This document shows positions 21,795 through 33,296 of a stretch of DNA of 64,000 bases, piece by piece. The stretch is taken from positions 621,811-685,810 of the forward strand of contig JAMWFC010000108.1 in the NCBI GenBank assembly GCA_027475525.1, read 5' to 3'. Each line of letters starts with the position of its first letter. Position 1 is the first letter of the stretch. A program made the translations under genes and the position numbers. Source of the stretch: Macrolepiota albuminosa (lineage: Eukaryota; Basidiomycota; Agaricomycetes; Agaricales; Agaricaceae). The notes below the pieces were generated by a model. It did no database searches. It worked only from the letters and a program-made list of their open reading frames with translations, and was not told the DNA's origin.

Positions 21795-22646
21795 GGCTCC
21801 TCCTACTGGTCTCAAAAGACCTTTTGTTTTAGACCCATATTTCCTCCTTAAAAGTGTCATCATCTGTGACAAGGATCAGTGCATCAAATCTGTAAAGCAT
21901 GTCCTTGCTTTTACTACTGCTGTCACCTGTCTTGCTGAACAAGCCCTCACAAAAGAGACATCTGGCCTGGTGGCCTGGCATGTTGGAGCTGCTGAGTTGG
22001 TGCATGGTTTCTATTTTTGGCTTGTTCCCAAAATTAAACTTTGCACATCACCTTAGATCTTTATAGGTCACTCCAGTTTACCTCTTATTGCTGAGCAGAC
22101 CTGTATTTATGATTCTCTCTACAAGGTCCAGGAGCACATCAACCATTGTCTTCACAATCCTCCTCCACTACTAAAAATTGGTGCATTTTTGCTGACTCCA
22201 TTTTTAAATTAATCAATGACTGCTGTGCTGACAAAGCAGCCAAACAAGCTGCTCAAGATGCCAAAGAATGCTCTGAGATAATTTTTGTTCACATTTTACC
22301 CTTCCTTCCTCATCACTTTCTTGCTCTCCAGGTCCATCAATGCAAGGATGCCTGCCAAGCTTGTGACCATTGTCAGAAATGCAATAGCAACATGGTGATA
22401 ATGAGTGTGTCATCTCTCTGCCCTACTAAATGCAAAACTAATGATGTGGGTGCCTTTTCTATTTTTAAAAATGCAAATTGATGAGTTATTTATGTGCTTT
22501 GCTTGTTTCTTGCTCTCACTTCAGCCTATGTCTGAGATGGCACCTGATTCCAAGAAACTACAACTTCAATCCTCTGTTGGTACATTTTCTTTTTTTCTAT
22601 TATATAATTTTGCCCTAATTTTTCCACTCTAGCTTTCTATTGCTCT
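21795..22646 (+). pseudogene. Gene Y, 5' part: unknown Cys-cluster gene, cut by Copia E
   Basis: Opens MAPPTGLKRPFVLDPYF and runs 87 codons to a TAG near 22055. Coding-like segments follow in other frames, with a Cys-rich stretch near 22350-22430 (CQACDHCQKC, then CPTKCK) reminiscent of a zinc cluster. A probable intron (GTTGGT..CTCTAG) ends near 22632. The sense continues at 28446 after element E (TSD GATGG). Family not recognised. Frame breaks suggest a pseudogene, although missed introns could explain some. Confidence 0.4.
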
Positions 22647-22651
22647 GATGG

Positions 22652-22993
22652 TGTTGGAGTCCTGAAGGGACACCCCGACCTTGCTTTGTCCCTTTGTGTG
22701 CTTATGGCCAATGTTATGGCCACTGGCCACCTATCATCATTCATCCATTGTTCGAAACGTATATTGACCCTTACGCAGTACATATATATATACTACGATA
22801 TTCTACATGAACCCTCAGTCTTTTATACACGACTGAGGGTGAGTCGTCACCTACATATTTGCTATGCATGTCCTGATGATGTACACATAGAATTAAACTA
22901 ACACATCGTCAGGTACTAAAATACAGTCTTTTATACACGACTGAGGAATTAAACTAACACATCGTCAGGTTAAATAGGACTTAGGTTCTAACA
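22652..22993 (+). repeat. 5' LTR of element E
   Basis: 342 bp. Contains internal repeats: CAGTCTTTTATACACGACTG at 22816 and 22924, and GAATTAAACTAACACATCG at 22890 and 22946. The same arrangement is in the 3' LTR. Confidence 0.93.
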
Positions 22994-23004
22994 GGTTATG
23001 GGCC
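22994..23004 (+). other. Primer-binding site of element E (half-tRNA initiator Met type)
   Basis: GGTTATGGGCC directly follows the LTR, as in Drosophila copia, which primes from the anticodon region of initiator tRNA-Met and not from the tRNA 3' end. The relic D has the same at 15508. Confidence 0.7.
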
Positions 23005-23078
23005 TATATTGATACTATCTCTGAGCAGGAATCTAGTATCAAGGACCTAACTTCCATTGACTTGGCAAAAACCTCTCT

Positions 23079-26000
23079 GTGCATCACTCTAATCACATCA
23101 AAGCCCAATCAATTCGATCACATCCTGTCTGTGTGTCCCTTGTTCCCTTTACGCGTCACGAAAGGACAATAACTTCTTTGTGTCTCAATCGACCCCCCCG
23201 TCACCTCCTCATGGGATCCATTACTTCACCCCTTCCTTCTGTGCTTGCCACTGATGCTGCTTACCCTCGCATTCGCCCGGCTAAACTGAACGTGCACTGG
23301 CCCTCCACGGAACCTCCATTTGACCGTGTGACTGGTGAGTTCACCAAATGGTCGACAAAACTGGAGATCTTCCTCCAGCAAAGTAGCCTGGACTCCTACA
23401 TCTTCTGTCCTGATTCAAAACCTGATCATCTCATTACACAGCCTGATCCCATCACCAAGCCAGTGGCATACAGCAATTGGCTCTCCAACAATGGTCTCAT
23501 CATCGGTGTCATATGGGCTGCTGTTTCTGATGCCGAGCAGGAAGGTCTTGAGACTGATAGAAGCGCAAAGGAGTGCTACAATGCTTTGAAAGCTAGGGCC
23601 CACCATGAAGGCCCTGTGAAGCAGGTCACTCTCATTCGTGAAGCCTTATCCACATATGTGGCTGCCCCAGGCCCACTCGACCCCATGGCTCGTAAGATCT
23701 GCAAACTCATCGATCGTGCCTTTGCCATCAGCACAATCAACAAGGACCTGCTGAAGTGCATCGCTCTGCTCAGCTCCATCAACGACAGGTTGTTTGAATC
23801 TGTACAGGCTCAGGTATCACGAGGCCTCGCCGACTCCACTAACAGTTGCTCTTACGCCTCCACCGACATTTGCAAACTGTTCCAAACTGTGGATAGTCTC
23901 GCTGCCCTGAATCGACCACCCACTGACACTGCCCTTGCTGCAAAGGACTCTAAAGGACACTCCCACAACCACGGTTCCAGCTACCCCTGCTGTGAGCTCT
24001 GTTTCTCACTTGGGCTATCCTGCCGTGGACACACAAAACAGTGGTGTGTCAAACCGGGTGGAGGTATGGCCGGAAAGACCATAGAGGAGTCCAAAGAGGC
24101 ACGCAAAGCAGCGCGAGGAGGAGGTAAGGCAAGCATGCACACTAAGGCAGCTGCGGGATCTAATAGCAACAGCTCCGGTACTAAAGCGAGCATTGCTGTC
24201 AAAGGTCTTGATGGCCAAGCATATATAGTCGACACTTCCTATCTTCAGAAGATACAGCTGGACACAACCCAGCAAAGCATGACGAACTTGAATGATTTCG
24301 CTGGGATTGCCTCATCCAACGGTAACAACTCAACAGACTTCTTCGAATACCAAGGATTCATGGCTATAGAAGACGACGTCAACGACTTTGGACAAGACCT
24401 GAGAGCCACTGTCAACTGGACTGACAGCATGATGCAGGACCACAAAACAATCCTTGCCACCACAGTCATTGCTCCACTTAACCAAGCTGAATGCACAACA
24501 CTCGCATCTCTCCACGAAAAACCATTCTATCTCGACTCTGGTGCAACAGTGCACATCTCTCCCTGTCGATCGGACTTCATCACACTCCACGCCATTCCTC
24601 CCCGATCAGTTAAAGGGGTCGGAGGGACATCAATTCAGGCCATGGGTATAGGCCAAATACGCCTTCACATTCAAAACCAAGCAGAGATGCATCTTGAAAA
24701 TGCACTATATATTCCAACATCAGCTGTCTGCCTCATCTCAGTCTCAGCCCTAGTCGTTGGGATGTGTGCAACCGTTACCTTCAGCAGGACAGGCATCACA
24801 ATCCTGGACAATATCAGCATCTCAGTCTCAGCCCTAGTCGTTGGGATGCGTGCAACCATTATCTTCAGCAGGACAGGCATCACAATCCTGGACGATATCA
24901 GCGGCACTCTGCTTGCATCTGGCCCTCTCATCCCTGGCAGACGTCTCTACACACTCAACTTGCAGTCAGCCCTGGCTGAACATGCGTTGATGGCACAAAG
25001 GCCCGTCAATCTGGATACCTGGCATTGGCGACTTGGTCATGCCAACTACCAAGTGGTTGTGACCATGGCACAAACAGGCCTTCTCCCAGGTATGCCCCCT
25101 CCATCTCTCCATGCACAACCAAAGTGTGACGCCTGTATACTTGGCAAACAGATGCGAACACTGGTGCCCAAAGTGCGGGAGGAGGGGCGTAGAGCAAAGG
25201 AGAAACTAGATATTATCTGGATAGACTTAGCTGGCCCCATGCATGTCTCATTACAAATGGGAAACAAATATATGATGGATCTAGTCAATGACTACACTAA
25301 TATGCCATGGTCCATCCCCTTGAGATCAAAAAGCAATGCACTAACTGCACTACAAATTTGGGAGAAAGCACGAGAATCAGAAACTGGTCAAAGGGTTGGC
25401 ATATATCGGACAGGTCACAACAGAGAACTCAAGAGTGCTGAAATGGAAAAATGGTTAGCATCCAGCGGATCACGACGAGAGTTTGAAGCACCATATACGT
25501 CAGCCCACATGGGACGAGTAGAGTGCATGCACCGCACGCTCCAAGGCAAGGCAAGAACAATGAGGCTTGCGGCGAAGTGCCCAGAATCGCTGTGGGATGA
25601 GTTCTATGCCATGGCGGTGCACCTACATGCAAAGACTCCAACTAAGTCACTACAAGGAAGAACACCTTTTGAGTTGTGGCATGGACGCACACCGGATTAC
25701 ACCTACATGCGAGAAATAGGCTGCTGGGCATTTGTTCTTATACTTGACCGACATAATCCAAAGATCAGTGCAAGAGGAGTAGAATGCATGCTGATTGGGT
25801 ATGGCCAAAACTCAAAGACATACAGATGCTATGACCCTCAAACTAGGAAGATACATGAATCCTACCACGTACAATTCCTAGAGCGGCACGATGGACACTC
25901 GATCCTGACAACTGCCAACAACGACACAAACCAACGAGTAGACAAACAACCTAATCACCATCCGACTGACATAACTGGTGTAAAGGACTCATCAAGAGAT

Positions 26001-28066
26001 ACTCCTTTCATTGCCAATGACGTTGACAACGACTATGCTTAGCAACCACTTGCATCTCAGCCTGTAGAAGATGAGAGCACGATAGGCAAACCCGACGCTG
26101 TGCCAGCAGCACCACCTGGACCTAGGAGATCTGGCCGTATATCTACACCAACTATGAAAGCAAACCCGGACAATCCCCCAATAACACGGCTAGAACAAGC
26201 GGTTAGGGACTCACGTGAAGTGGCTGCAAGGATCCAAGCAGCCAAGGCTGAATGACGAGTTACTCACGCTCAGCCTGTGGTGCAAGATGATGCCGACACC
26301 GCAGGTGTACAACCCGAGGCTGTGCCACTGAGACTGGGAGGTAATAATTCAGGAGGAGCAAGCTCTGATGAAACAGCCCCTGACCTTGCTAACGTCGCAA
26401 CAGTGGATGGAATTGAGCACCTACTTGCAGTGGCAGAATCTCTTAGCAACCCAATCTCCCTTGAACTTGGAGATGAACCTCACACATGGAAGGATGCCCT
26501 AGAGTCATCGGATGCAGAGCAATGGAGGCAAGCATACAGTGAAGAACTCGACTCACTAAAAGGAATGAATGTCTACAAGCTAGTCCCACGTAGTCAGGTA
26601 CCTGCCGGTCACAAAATATGCAAAGGCCACCCCGTTTTCAAGATCAAGAGAGATGAGAATGGGAAGATAGTCCGTTTCAAGGTATGCCTCATGTTTAAAG
26701 GGTTCGAACAAGTGTATGGGAAGGACTACACTAAAACAACTTCCCCGACCGCACACATGGAATCATGGCATATACTCTTACACCTTGCTGCTTTAAAAGG
26801 GTGGGATGCCACCCAAATTGATGTCAAAACAGCGTTTCTGTATGGTCTACTTCCTGACGATGAAATCCAATACATGCAGCAGCCTGAGGGTTTTGAAGTC
26901 AGAGGGAAAGAAGATTGGGTCTGGTGTCTCCTTTGTGGGCTTTACAGCATGAAGCAGGCTGGCCGTATATGGAACCACACAGTGAATGAAAAGATGATTC
27001 ATTGGGGTTTACTTGACTGGCATCTGAGTCGTGTGTGTACTACAGGAAGACGGCATCCAGCACCACAATTACCGCACTCCATGTCGATGATTTTTTGTCC
27101 ATCGCCAGCAGCAAGGCCAAGAACGACCACTTCAAAGAGCAACTGCGGTCAGCCTGGACAATCACAGACCTGGGTTTATCAAAGTTTGTTGTTGGCATTG
27201 CGGTTGAATGGGATCGTGACTTACATACTGTACGACTCTCTCAAACGGCCCTAATCAACAAGATCGTTTCACAGTTCAGTCAAAAGAATGCCGCACCGCT
27301 ATCCCTACCTATGGACCCTGGCCAGAAGCTTCGGCGAGTTGACAGATCAACCTTATCACACAATGAACAACTCGCCCTGCAGAGGACACCCTATCGCTCA
27401 TTAGTTGGATGCCTGCTCTATGTGGCCATATCTACTCACCCCGACATCGCGTACACAGTACAGCAGCTTATGCAGTTCGTCGACAACTATGCCACCATTC
27501 ACTGGAATGCAGCAATCCGGCTCGTTTGATATTTGAAGGGGACACAAGACCTAAAGCTGACATTAGGGGGAAAGGGCAGCACAATAAATCTCGTTGGATT
27601 TACCGATTCAGACTGGGCCAATTGCCTGGACACAAGACGTAGCATTGGCGGGTATGCCTGGAGCCTCGGATCAGGTTTAATCTCGTAGTCCGCACGCAAA
27701 CAAAAGACCATCACAGCATCATCGTGTGAAGCCGAGTACATGGCAGCCTATGAAAGTGTGCAGGAATGCATCTGGCTTTGAGCACTCCTAAAAGGAATTG
27801 GATACGACGACGCGATCTCCGGGCCTACTGCCATCCTGTGTGACAATAATGCTGCAATCAATCTTTCTGAGGACCCCATTCTTCATTCTTGCGTTAAGCA
27901 CGTTGATATAAAGTATCACTTTCTGCATGAACGCATCCAATCTAACGAAATATGTATTTGTTATATCAACACCAAGCACAATGTTGCCGATCTCTTCACC
28001 AAGGCCCTATCAGGCCCACTCTTCCTCTGACTTCGTGTGCTCCTAGGTCTACATCCGTACCCATGA
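23079..28066 (+). pseudogene. Element E gag-pol polyprotein, broken
   Basis: Open from 23079 to a TAG at 26040-26042 (the first good Met may be at 23211). The same frame continues past it and a TGA at 26253-26255 to about 27030, then shifts frame to a TGA at 27527-27529 and further stops in RNase H. Domains: Copia gag (FTKWSTKLEIFLQQSS), a zinc-knuckle-like region near 23985, protease YLDSGATVHI near 24530, pre-integrase WHWRLGHANY, integrase IDLAGP and MGRVECMHRTL near 25510, RT IDVKTAFLYG and the catalytic HVDD near 27080, RNase H DSDWAN and SSCEAEYMA. The second integrase Asp is missing (YRTGHNREL in place of a TDNG-type motif). Stops sit where Gln, Arg or Trp codons are expected. An 84 bp in-frame duplication lies after the protease (24735-24902). 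Confidence 0.93.
24735..24902 (+). repeat. 84 bp in-frame tandem duplication in element E
   Basis: Copies at 24735 and 24819 differ by four transitions and keep the frame (28 codons, SVSALVVGM repeated). Unlike the 77 bp set it is diverged and in frame, so a real, older duplication. Confidence 0.9.
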
Positions 28067-28103
28067 TCCATGTGAGGAGGAGCAAGGTCAAGGTGAGGAG
28101 GAG

Positions 28104-28445
28104 TGTTGGAGTCCTGAAGGGACACCCTGACCTTGCTTTGTCCCTTTGTGTGCTTATGGCCAATGTTATGGCCACTGGCCACCTATCATCATTCATCCAT
28201 TGTTCGAAACGTATATTGACCCTTACGCAGTACATATATATATACTACGATATTCTACATGAACCCTCAGTCTTTTATACACGACTGAGGGTGAGTCGTC
28301 ACCTACATATTTGCTATGCATGTCCTGATGATGTACACATAGAATTAAACTAACACATCGTCAGGTACTAAAATACAGTCTTTTATACACGACTGAGGAA
28401 TTAAACTAACACATCGTCAGGTTAAATAGGACTTAGGTTCTAACA
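28104..28445 (+). repeat. 3' LTR of element E
   Basis: 342 bp copy of 22652-22993, preceded by a purine-rich tract and followed by GATGG. Confidence 0.95.
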
Positions 28446-28856
28446 GATGGCTCTTGCACTCAAGCCCTTCTTGATGAGACCAATTGAATCCTTGCCAAAG
28501 ACAGCAAGATTTTGCACACCACCTTAGGCAATTACCTCCAAGCCCTCAAACAATCTGTTTGTCAACAACTTTTTGCACTGGACATGGCTCAGCAACAATG
28601 CAAACAACTTATTGCATGTTGTGAGGCCATCTGGACTGCACTCAACAATCAAGCCATCTCTAATGCAGAGATCTGGATTGGAGAACTGCAAGTTGGTTCC
28701 TCCTTCAACTTGGTTTGTTGTCTTCTCTTTCTTTACTTTGTTTTCCTACTCAGTGTCTTTTTTCCTTAGGTAGCTGTCAGAAGCCCAGACATTGAAATCC
28801 CTGGGCCAGATCCCAAGGTTGACATAGTGACTAGTGCTATTGAGGCTACTTTGTAG
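28446..28856 (+). pseudogene. Gene Y, 3' part (two exons)
   Basis: After element E the frame reads ALLDETNRILAKDSKILHTT .. WTALNNQAISNAEIWIGELQ up to 28691. An intron (GTTGGT..CCTTAG, 28692-28769) follows, then VAVRSPDIEIPGPDPKVD and a TAG at 28854-28856. The predicted end is mostly alpha-helical and polar, with no named domain. This part is intact, unlike the 5' part. Confidence 0.45.
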
Positions 28857-28979
28857 TTACACTTTCCTCATCTTTTGGACTGTGATTTCCCCACTACTTG
28901 CTTCTATTTTTAGCTGATCATACAGGGTAAACTCTTTGTTTTCCTTTCCACATACACTTCTGAGTACATCTCTGTATAG

Positions 28980-29188
28980 TGTAGTACACTATGTGGCGTC
29001 GGCCATATAGCTTTTATTTAGTAGAGTAGCTAAATATTTTATATTATTTACATAATTATAAATAGTTAGTTACCTGCTGCTTATTAAGCAGCTTATTTTG
29101 TATTCATTCTACATAGTCAATAAATGGGACTGGTCTGATTCTGTGTAGTGTGAACTGTAAGCTCTCACTAATTTATAACTTTGTTACA
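28980..29188 (+). repeat. Relic LTR of the B family (element B')
   Basis: Diverged copy of element B's LTR in the opposite orientation (TGTAGTACACTATGTGGC .. TTTGTTACA). It keeps the AGTCAATAAATGGGACTGGT block and the AAGCAGCTTATTTT hairpin half. Confidence 0.8.
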
Positions 29189-30012
29189 TTTTTTTAAATC
29201 TGCCAGCTAGAATCTATTGCCTAGCATCTGATGTCAGTCACAGAGTTTGTTGACAGAACTCTATCAGCTTTTTAAGCTTCTTGCACAGCCACACCATGCA
29301 GATTTTCAAACAGGAGATCAATGAGTAACCCTATTCCTGCAGTCACCACTGATGTTAGGCAGAATACTCACAATTTATGGGGCAACCCAGCAGACACTCC
29401 AGATGTGCAGGCATCCAATGTGGGTCAGTCAGGACTCAAGACTTGAGATTGAGGTTGGAGCACTGATCTGCCCAGAAATGAGAGTGAGGCCTGGAGAGCT
29501 GAGAGCTCGCAACATGATGGCCAGCAATAGCTGTGGGACAAGATACCAGGAAAACTAACTCCTCCAGTTATGCAGTTGCTAGGAGGACTTCAATGGTCCA
29601 GCCAGTTGGCATCCAAAGGGCCCTCTGATGAGGTCAGATAGTTAACAGGTATCTAGGGCATGTCAGGAGTAACCAACTTGTTGGTACGGACTGGGGAACA
29701 TGTGCCTCTAAGCCAGAATAGTGGGGCCAGGCAGGCTGCAGTGGGTGCAATGCCCACCAGGATAGCAGAAGCCCACATAGAGGAGGTACCAGAGGAGGAT
29801 GTGATTCATAAAGCAAGCAACACAGAAAATTTTTTCTATGCACATCAGCAGTAGATGAGGTCCAGGAGGTTGCCAATCTCCCAGAGAAGGTTGCTGAGTC
29901 ATCTACTAATGACAATGCCAGAGCAGAGGAGCAGTGGTTGAAAACTGCTTACACTGTGTGCCTACAGGTGTTCTGGAATCTACACCCAGAGGTGATGAAA
30001 TACACCATCCAG
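29189..30012 (+). pseudogene. Gag relic of B' (N-terminal part)
   Basis: Nucleotide match to the start of element B's gag (56541-55712, minus strand), including the leader with AGCTAGAATCTATTGCC, the TATCAGCTTTTTAAGCTTC region and the end GGTGATGAAATACACCA. It has multiple frameshifts. It continues at 63164 after element C (shared CCAG). Confidence 0.85.
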
Positions 30013-30967
30013 TGATGATGCCCAAAAGTAGATCAGTAGCAGATATGGTTTATGGCTACTGACCTGTGTGACAATGCGTTGGGCATGCTAAGATTGAGGG
30101 AGTCCTGGGCAGTTCCCAGAGAACAAGTCAGAAAAATAGCTAAATGGCAGGATTCGGTGAAAGTCAGTAACGATAGTTGGCAAGGAAATGTGGTAAGGAG
30201 GGTGCACCAACAACGAAGTGCACCTAAAAGGGTAGGAAGGTGAACATGGTTAAATGCGGCAAGAGGACATGGGAAAGAAACTAGAGGCTTAGTGACGACT
30301 AAGCTGCATGATGCCTGCTGTAAGTGCAAGGTGCATAGGTTCTGTAAGCATAACTGCGGCAAGCAGGCTAAGAGTGTTCAGACAATTGGCGACTATGAAC
30401 TTAGTCAGCTCAAGAGAAATCTGAACTGTAGGGTGAACTGAGGGGTGTAAAGTGAGGTACTCTGTTCTGTGGTAACTAGTGACAACAATAAGTATTTATA
30501 GTGAGAAACAAGTTCCCCGCTGCTAAGGAGCTAAGGGTTGCCAAGGGATGGTGAACTGTAAGTAATATAATTAAGCATCTTGTATTAAACTAAATGTTGA
30601 GAAATGAAGCAAGCAAGCTGTCTGTTTGTCCGAGGGGGGGGTGCCAAGAGACATCAGGCACCAGGGTAAACATCAGGCCATCCATCACGAGTAAATGACA
30701 TTATTCCTTTGTCATAAGCGCTGTCACTGGCTAGCTAGGCCATGTGCTGATTAATGAGTGCCACCTGTCAAGCTCTTACCAATGGCATGATGACAGCTAG
30801 CATTCCAGCTGCTGCCGGTGCTATCACTGATTGACCTTGATGGTTGCCATGCATGTCCATCAGGAATGGCCTATAAAGGATAAATTGCTTGCGCCAAGTT
30901 TGGCAAGGTGTCCAGAACTGATGCTGAGTCTGCTGTTGATGCGCCTAGCCTGTGTGGGGTCCTATCA
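30013..30967 (-). repeat. LTR of element C (3' LTR)
   Basis: 955 bp, close relative of 62175-63163 and of the solo LTR 37336-38257. The minus strand just inside it reads CAGTTGAGTGGAGA, a weak purine tract. Confidence 0.88.
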
Positions 30968-31131
30968 TCTCCACTCAACTGAAAAATTGACTGTTCCCAG
31001 TCACCAAAATTAGTTACCATTACCGATTTGTGACTGGTGGCCCATGCGTCTGCTAAAATCTCCTTATAGTCCTAGCGCAGAAGTTTGGACTTCACCTCTT
31101 TTCCTGAGAACTTCTGGCACTCTGAAAAAAT

Positions 31132-32776
31132 ATGTCCTTCCAATTTTCAACTCCGCTTGTCATACTGTTGCAAGAGGCCCAGGACATGGCTTACATGTAC
31201 ATTGCTAAGGTGAACACTTTCATCAGGCGCATCGAGGATGTGGGCATGGAGGCACCTCCAAACTTGATAGTTGCCATCATGAAACTATTGGAGCGCTGGT
31301 ACGAAGTCTGTGTCCTTGGTGTAGGCTGGAACAGGGAAATTGAAGTGCAGGAGTGGTGCCAAGTGTGGTATGTGGATAACCGTGGGGCTGAGTGGCTGAT
31401 TCCTTTTTCCTGTTTTGTGAGTTGTCACCAATGTTTGCTGCTGCGTTACCACTGATCGTGTTTCCTAGGCGCCTCCTCCCATCCCGACTATTGAGGAGGA
31501 GTTGGAGGATATCCTTTCTGGCACCTTGCCAATAATGGTAAGCGTGCCCACACCTGAGTAAGTATTTCTGATTCCGATTTCTGACTTAGCTGTGGTCTGA
31601 TTTATCTCCTTGTAGCAAACAAGAGGTGCTGGTGCCCCTGGCACGGATGCAGGTGGAGGAGGAGATTGCTGCTGCCACCTCTCACAACACTAAGGAGATC
31701 ATGAGAGTGCTGGAAGAGCAGGCACGTGCGCAGGTATTGGCGGAGGAGATGGAGGAGATCGACCACAGGAAGATGCTGGTTGCCAAGGGACAAGATTCGG
31801 TTGCTGTGGAATCCAGCAAGGTTTTGCATGCTGGCAGTGCACAGAGCCTCACGCTGCCGGCTAGCAAGAAGGGCTCCCCAGTGAAGCTGGATAAGGCTCA
31901 GAAGAAGAAGGTGAGCATTGACTTTCCTTACTCCTGCCCCATCCTACTAATGACCATTTCCCAGTCTTGCAAGGGCAAGGCTCCTCAATATGTGGTAAGC
32001 GGTCTTAGCAGCAGAGATTATGTAACTGACCCTTGCCCCCAGGTGCCGACCCAGACAACTTTCAGTGATGCTGAGCTGAAAGGGTTGTTGGCACTCCATT
32101 GTGAGGAAGCAGATTTAGATGAGGGGATGGAGGCAGAAGTGGTCTTGCCAGAAATGAAGGACAAGAAAATGGCAAGCCTGGCAGTGTGGCAGGAGTTCAA
32201 GGCTTCTCAGGGGGTGGTACGTGACTTGACTTTTTTGTTTCTTTACTGACCTTGGCAATAGTGTAACAAATGCTGGGCTGACAATGACCCAGAAGGCTGT
32301 TGGTTCCCGACTGGGGCCCAGCCCTATTACTACTGCAGCACCCTTAAGTGTGCCTGCACCATTGAGGGCACCAAGAGCCAAGAATAGAAAGAGGCGCCAG
32401 ACGCCATCATTGAGAGAACCTTTTCTCAAGCAATACTGGTTAGGCATGCCTGAGAGTTTGTTGAGGAGCAGAGAGAAGCGGTTGCCGACAGGAGGTCAGC
32501 AGGGATCAGCAAGGCTTCCTTGGCATTACCAACATGCCAAGGAGGGCTGTCAGGAAGCATTGGTAAACAAGCTGTCAGTGAGCACCAAGACATGGCTGCT
32601 CCTTCAAAATGAGAAGCCCCTTCCCCAGCAAAAGGGAAGGGCAAAGCAAAACACACCTGAGTGGAGTCTCCTCCTTCCGCTCCAAAAGACACAGAGATGG
32701 AGGAGTTGGGGCAAGCACTTGCCACTAGTTGCTTGCCTCCAAAAGATAATGAAGCTGGGCCTAGTCACCTATTATC
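31132..32776 (+). pseudogene. Gene X, 5' part: intron-bearing Cys-cluster gene, antisense inside element C
   Basis: Exons 31132-31416, 31469-31557, 31616-31910, 31965-32216 and 32262 onward, with clean GT..AG introns and agreeing phases. Start MSFQFSTPLVILLQEAQDM. Then PPNLIVAIMKLLERWYEVC, an EELEDILSG motif, a charged helical stretch (EEEIAAATSHNTKEIMRVLE), a Lys-rich patch, and a Cys cluster in the last exon (CNKCW .. GCW .. YYCST .. CAC), suggestive of a zinc-binding domain. It resembles a hypothetical gene family I associate with Agaricomycete genomes, function unknown. Four in-frame stops between 32380 and 32660 lie in otherwise open sequence, mostly TGA where Arg would fit. Transposon P interrupts it at TATTATC(C), and the frame rejoins at 42640. 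It starts 164 bp from the LTR. Confidence 0.7.
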
Positions 32777-33296
32777 CCCAGTGAGAACTGGCTCTGGAAT
32801 CATCTGGAAGCATCTGAGTGAGTCAGATTTTATCCGGATCGGACAAAGCCAGAAATTAACTACAAATTCAGAAATATTTCTGGAGATTTTCAATAAATTC
32901 TGTTACTTATCTGTACACATCCTTGTAGGTCTGAAATGTACAGAAAATATATTTCTTATAGTACTACATGCATAATCTGAGGTAGTCCAAATTCTACAGA
33001 TATGTAACAAAATAACTCATGAAGTAAAGCGGATTTAAAGTAATCATGACACTGCGCATAGTAAAAAAGATATCAAAAGCATTGCACATAACACTTACTT
33101 GAAAATTGACTCAATTGTTGTTTGACGTAGCATCAGTTTGGATTTGAGTAAGCTGAATTTTGATTTTTTTAGCTTTTGTTCGTTGTTTCAACAAAATACT
33201 GTATCTCTAGAAGCTAAACATGTTTTAGAATGAATACATTACAAAGATCAATAAAATTTACTTTTTTGACATCAGACTCACATGTCTTCCACACAT

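Larger units (their letters stand above)
22652..28445 (+). mobile_element. Ty1/Copia element E, full length, decayed
   Basis: LTRs 22652-22993 and 28104-28445 (342 bp each, TGTTGG..CTAACA) differ by about one base (CCCCGACC versus CCCTGACC). They are flanked by the 5 bp TSD GATGG (22647-22651, 28446-28450). The gag-pol gene lies between them. A purine tract (GGTGAGGAGGAG) precedes the 3' LTR. It inserted in gene Y. Confidence 0.95.
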
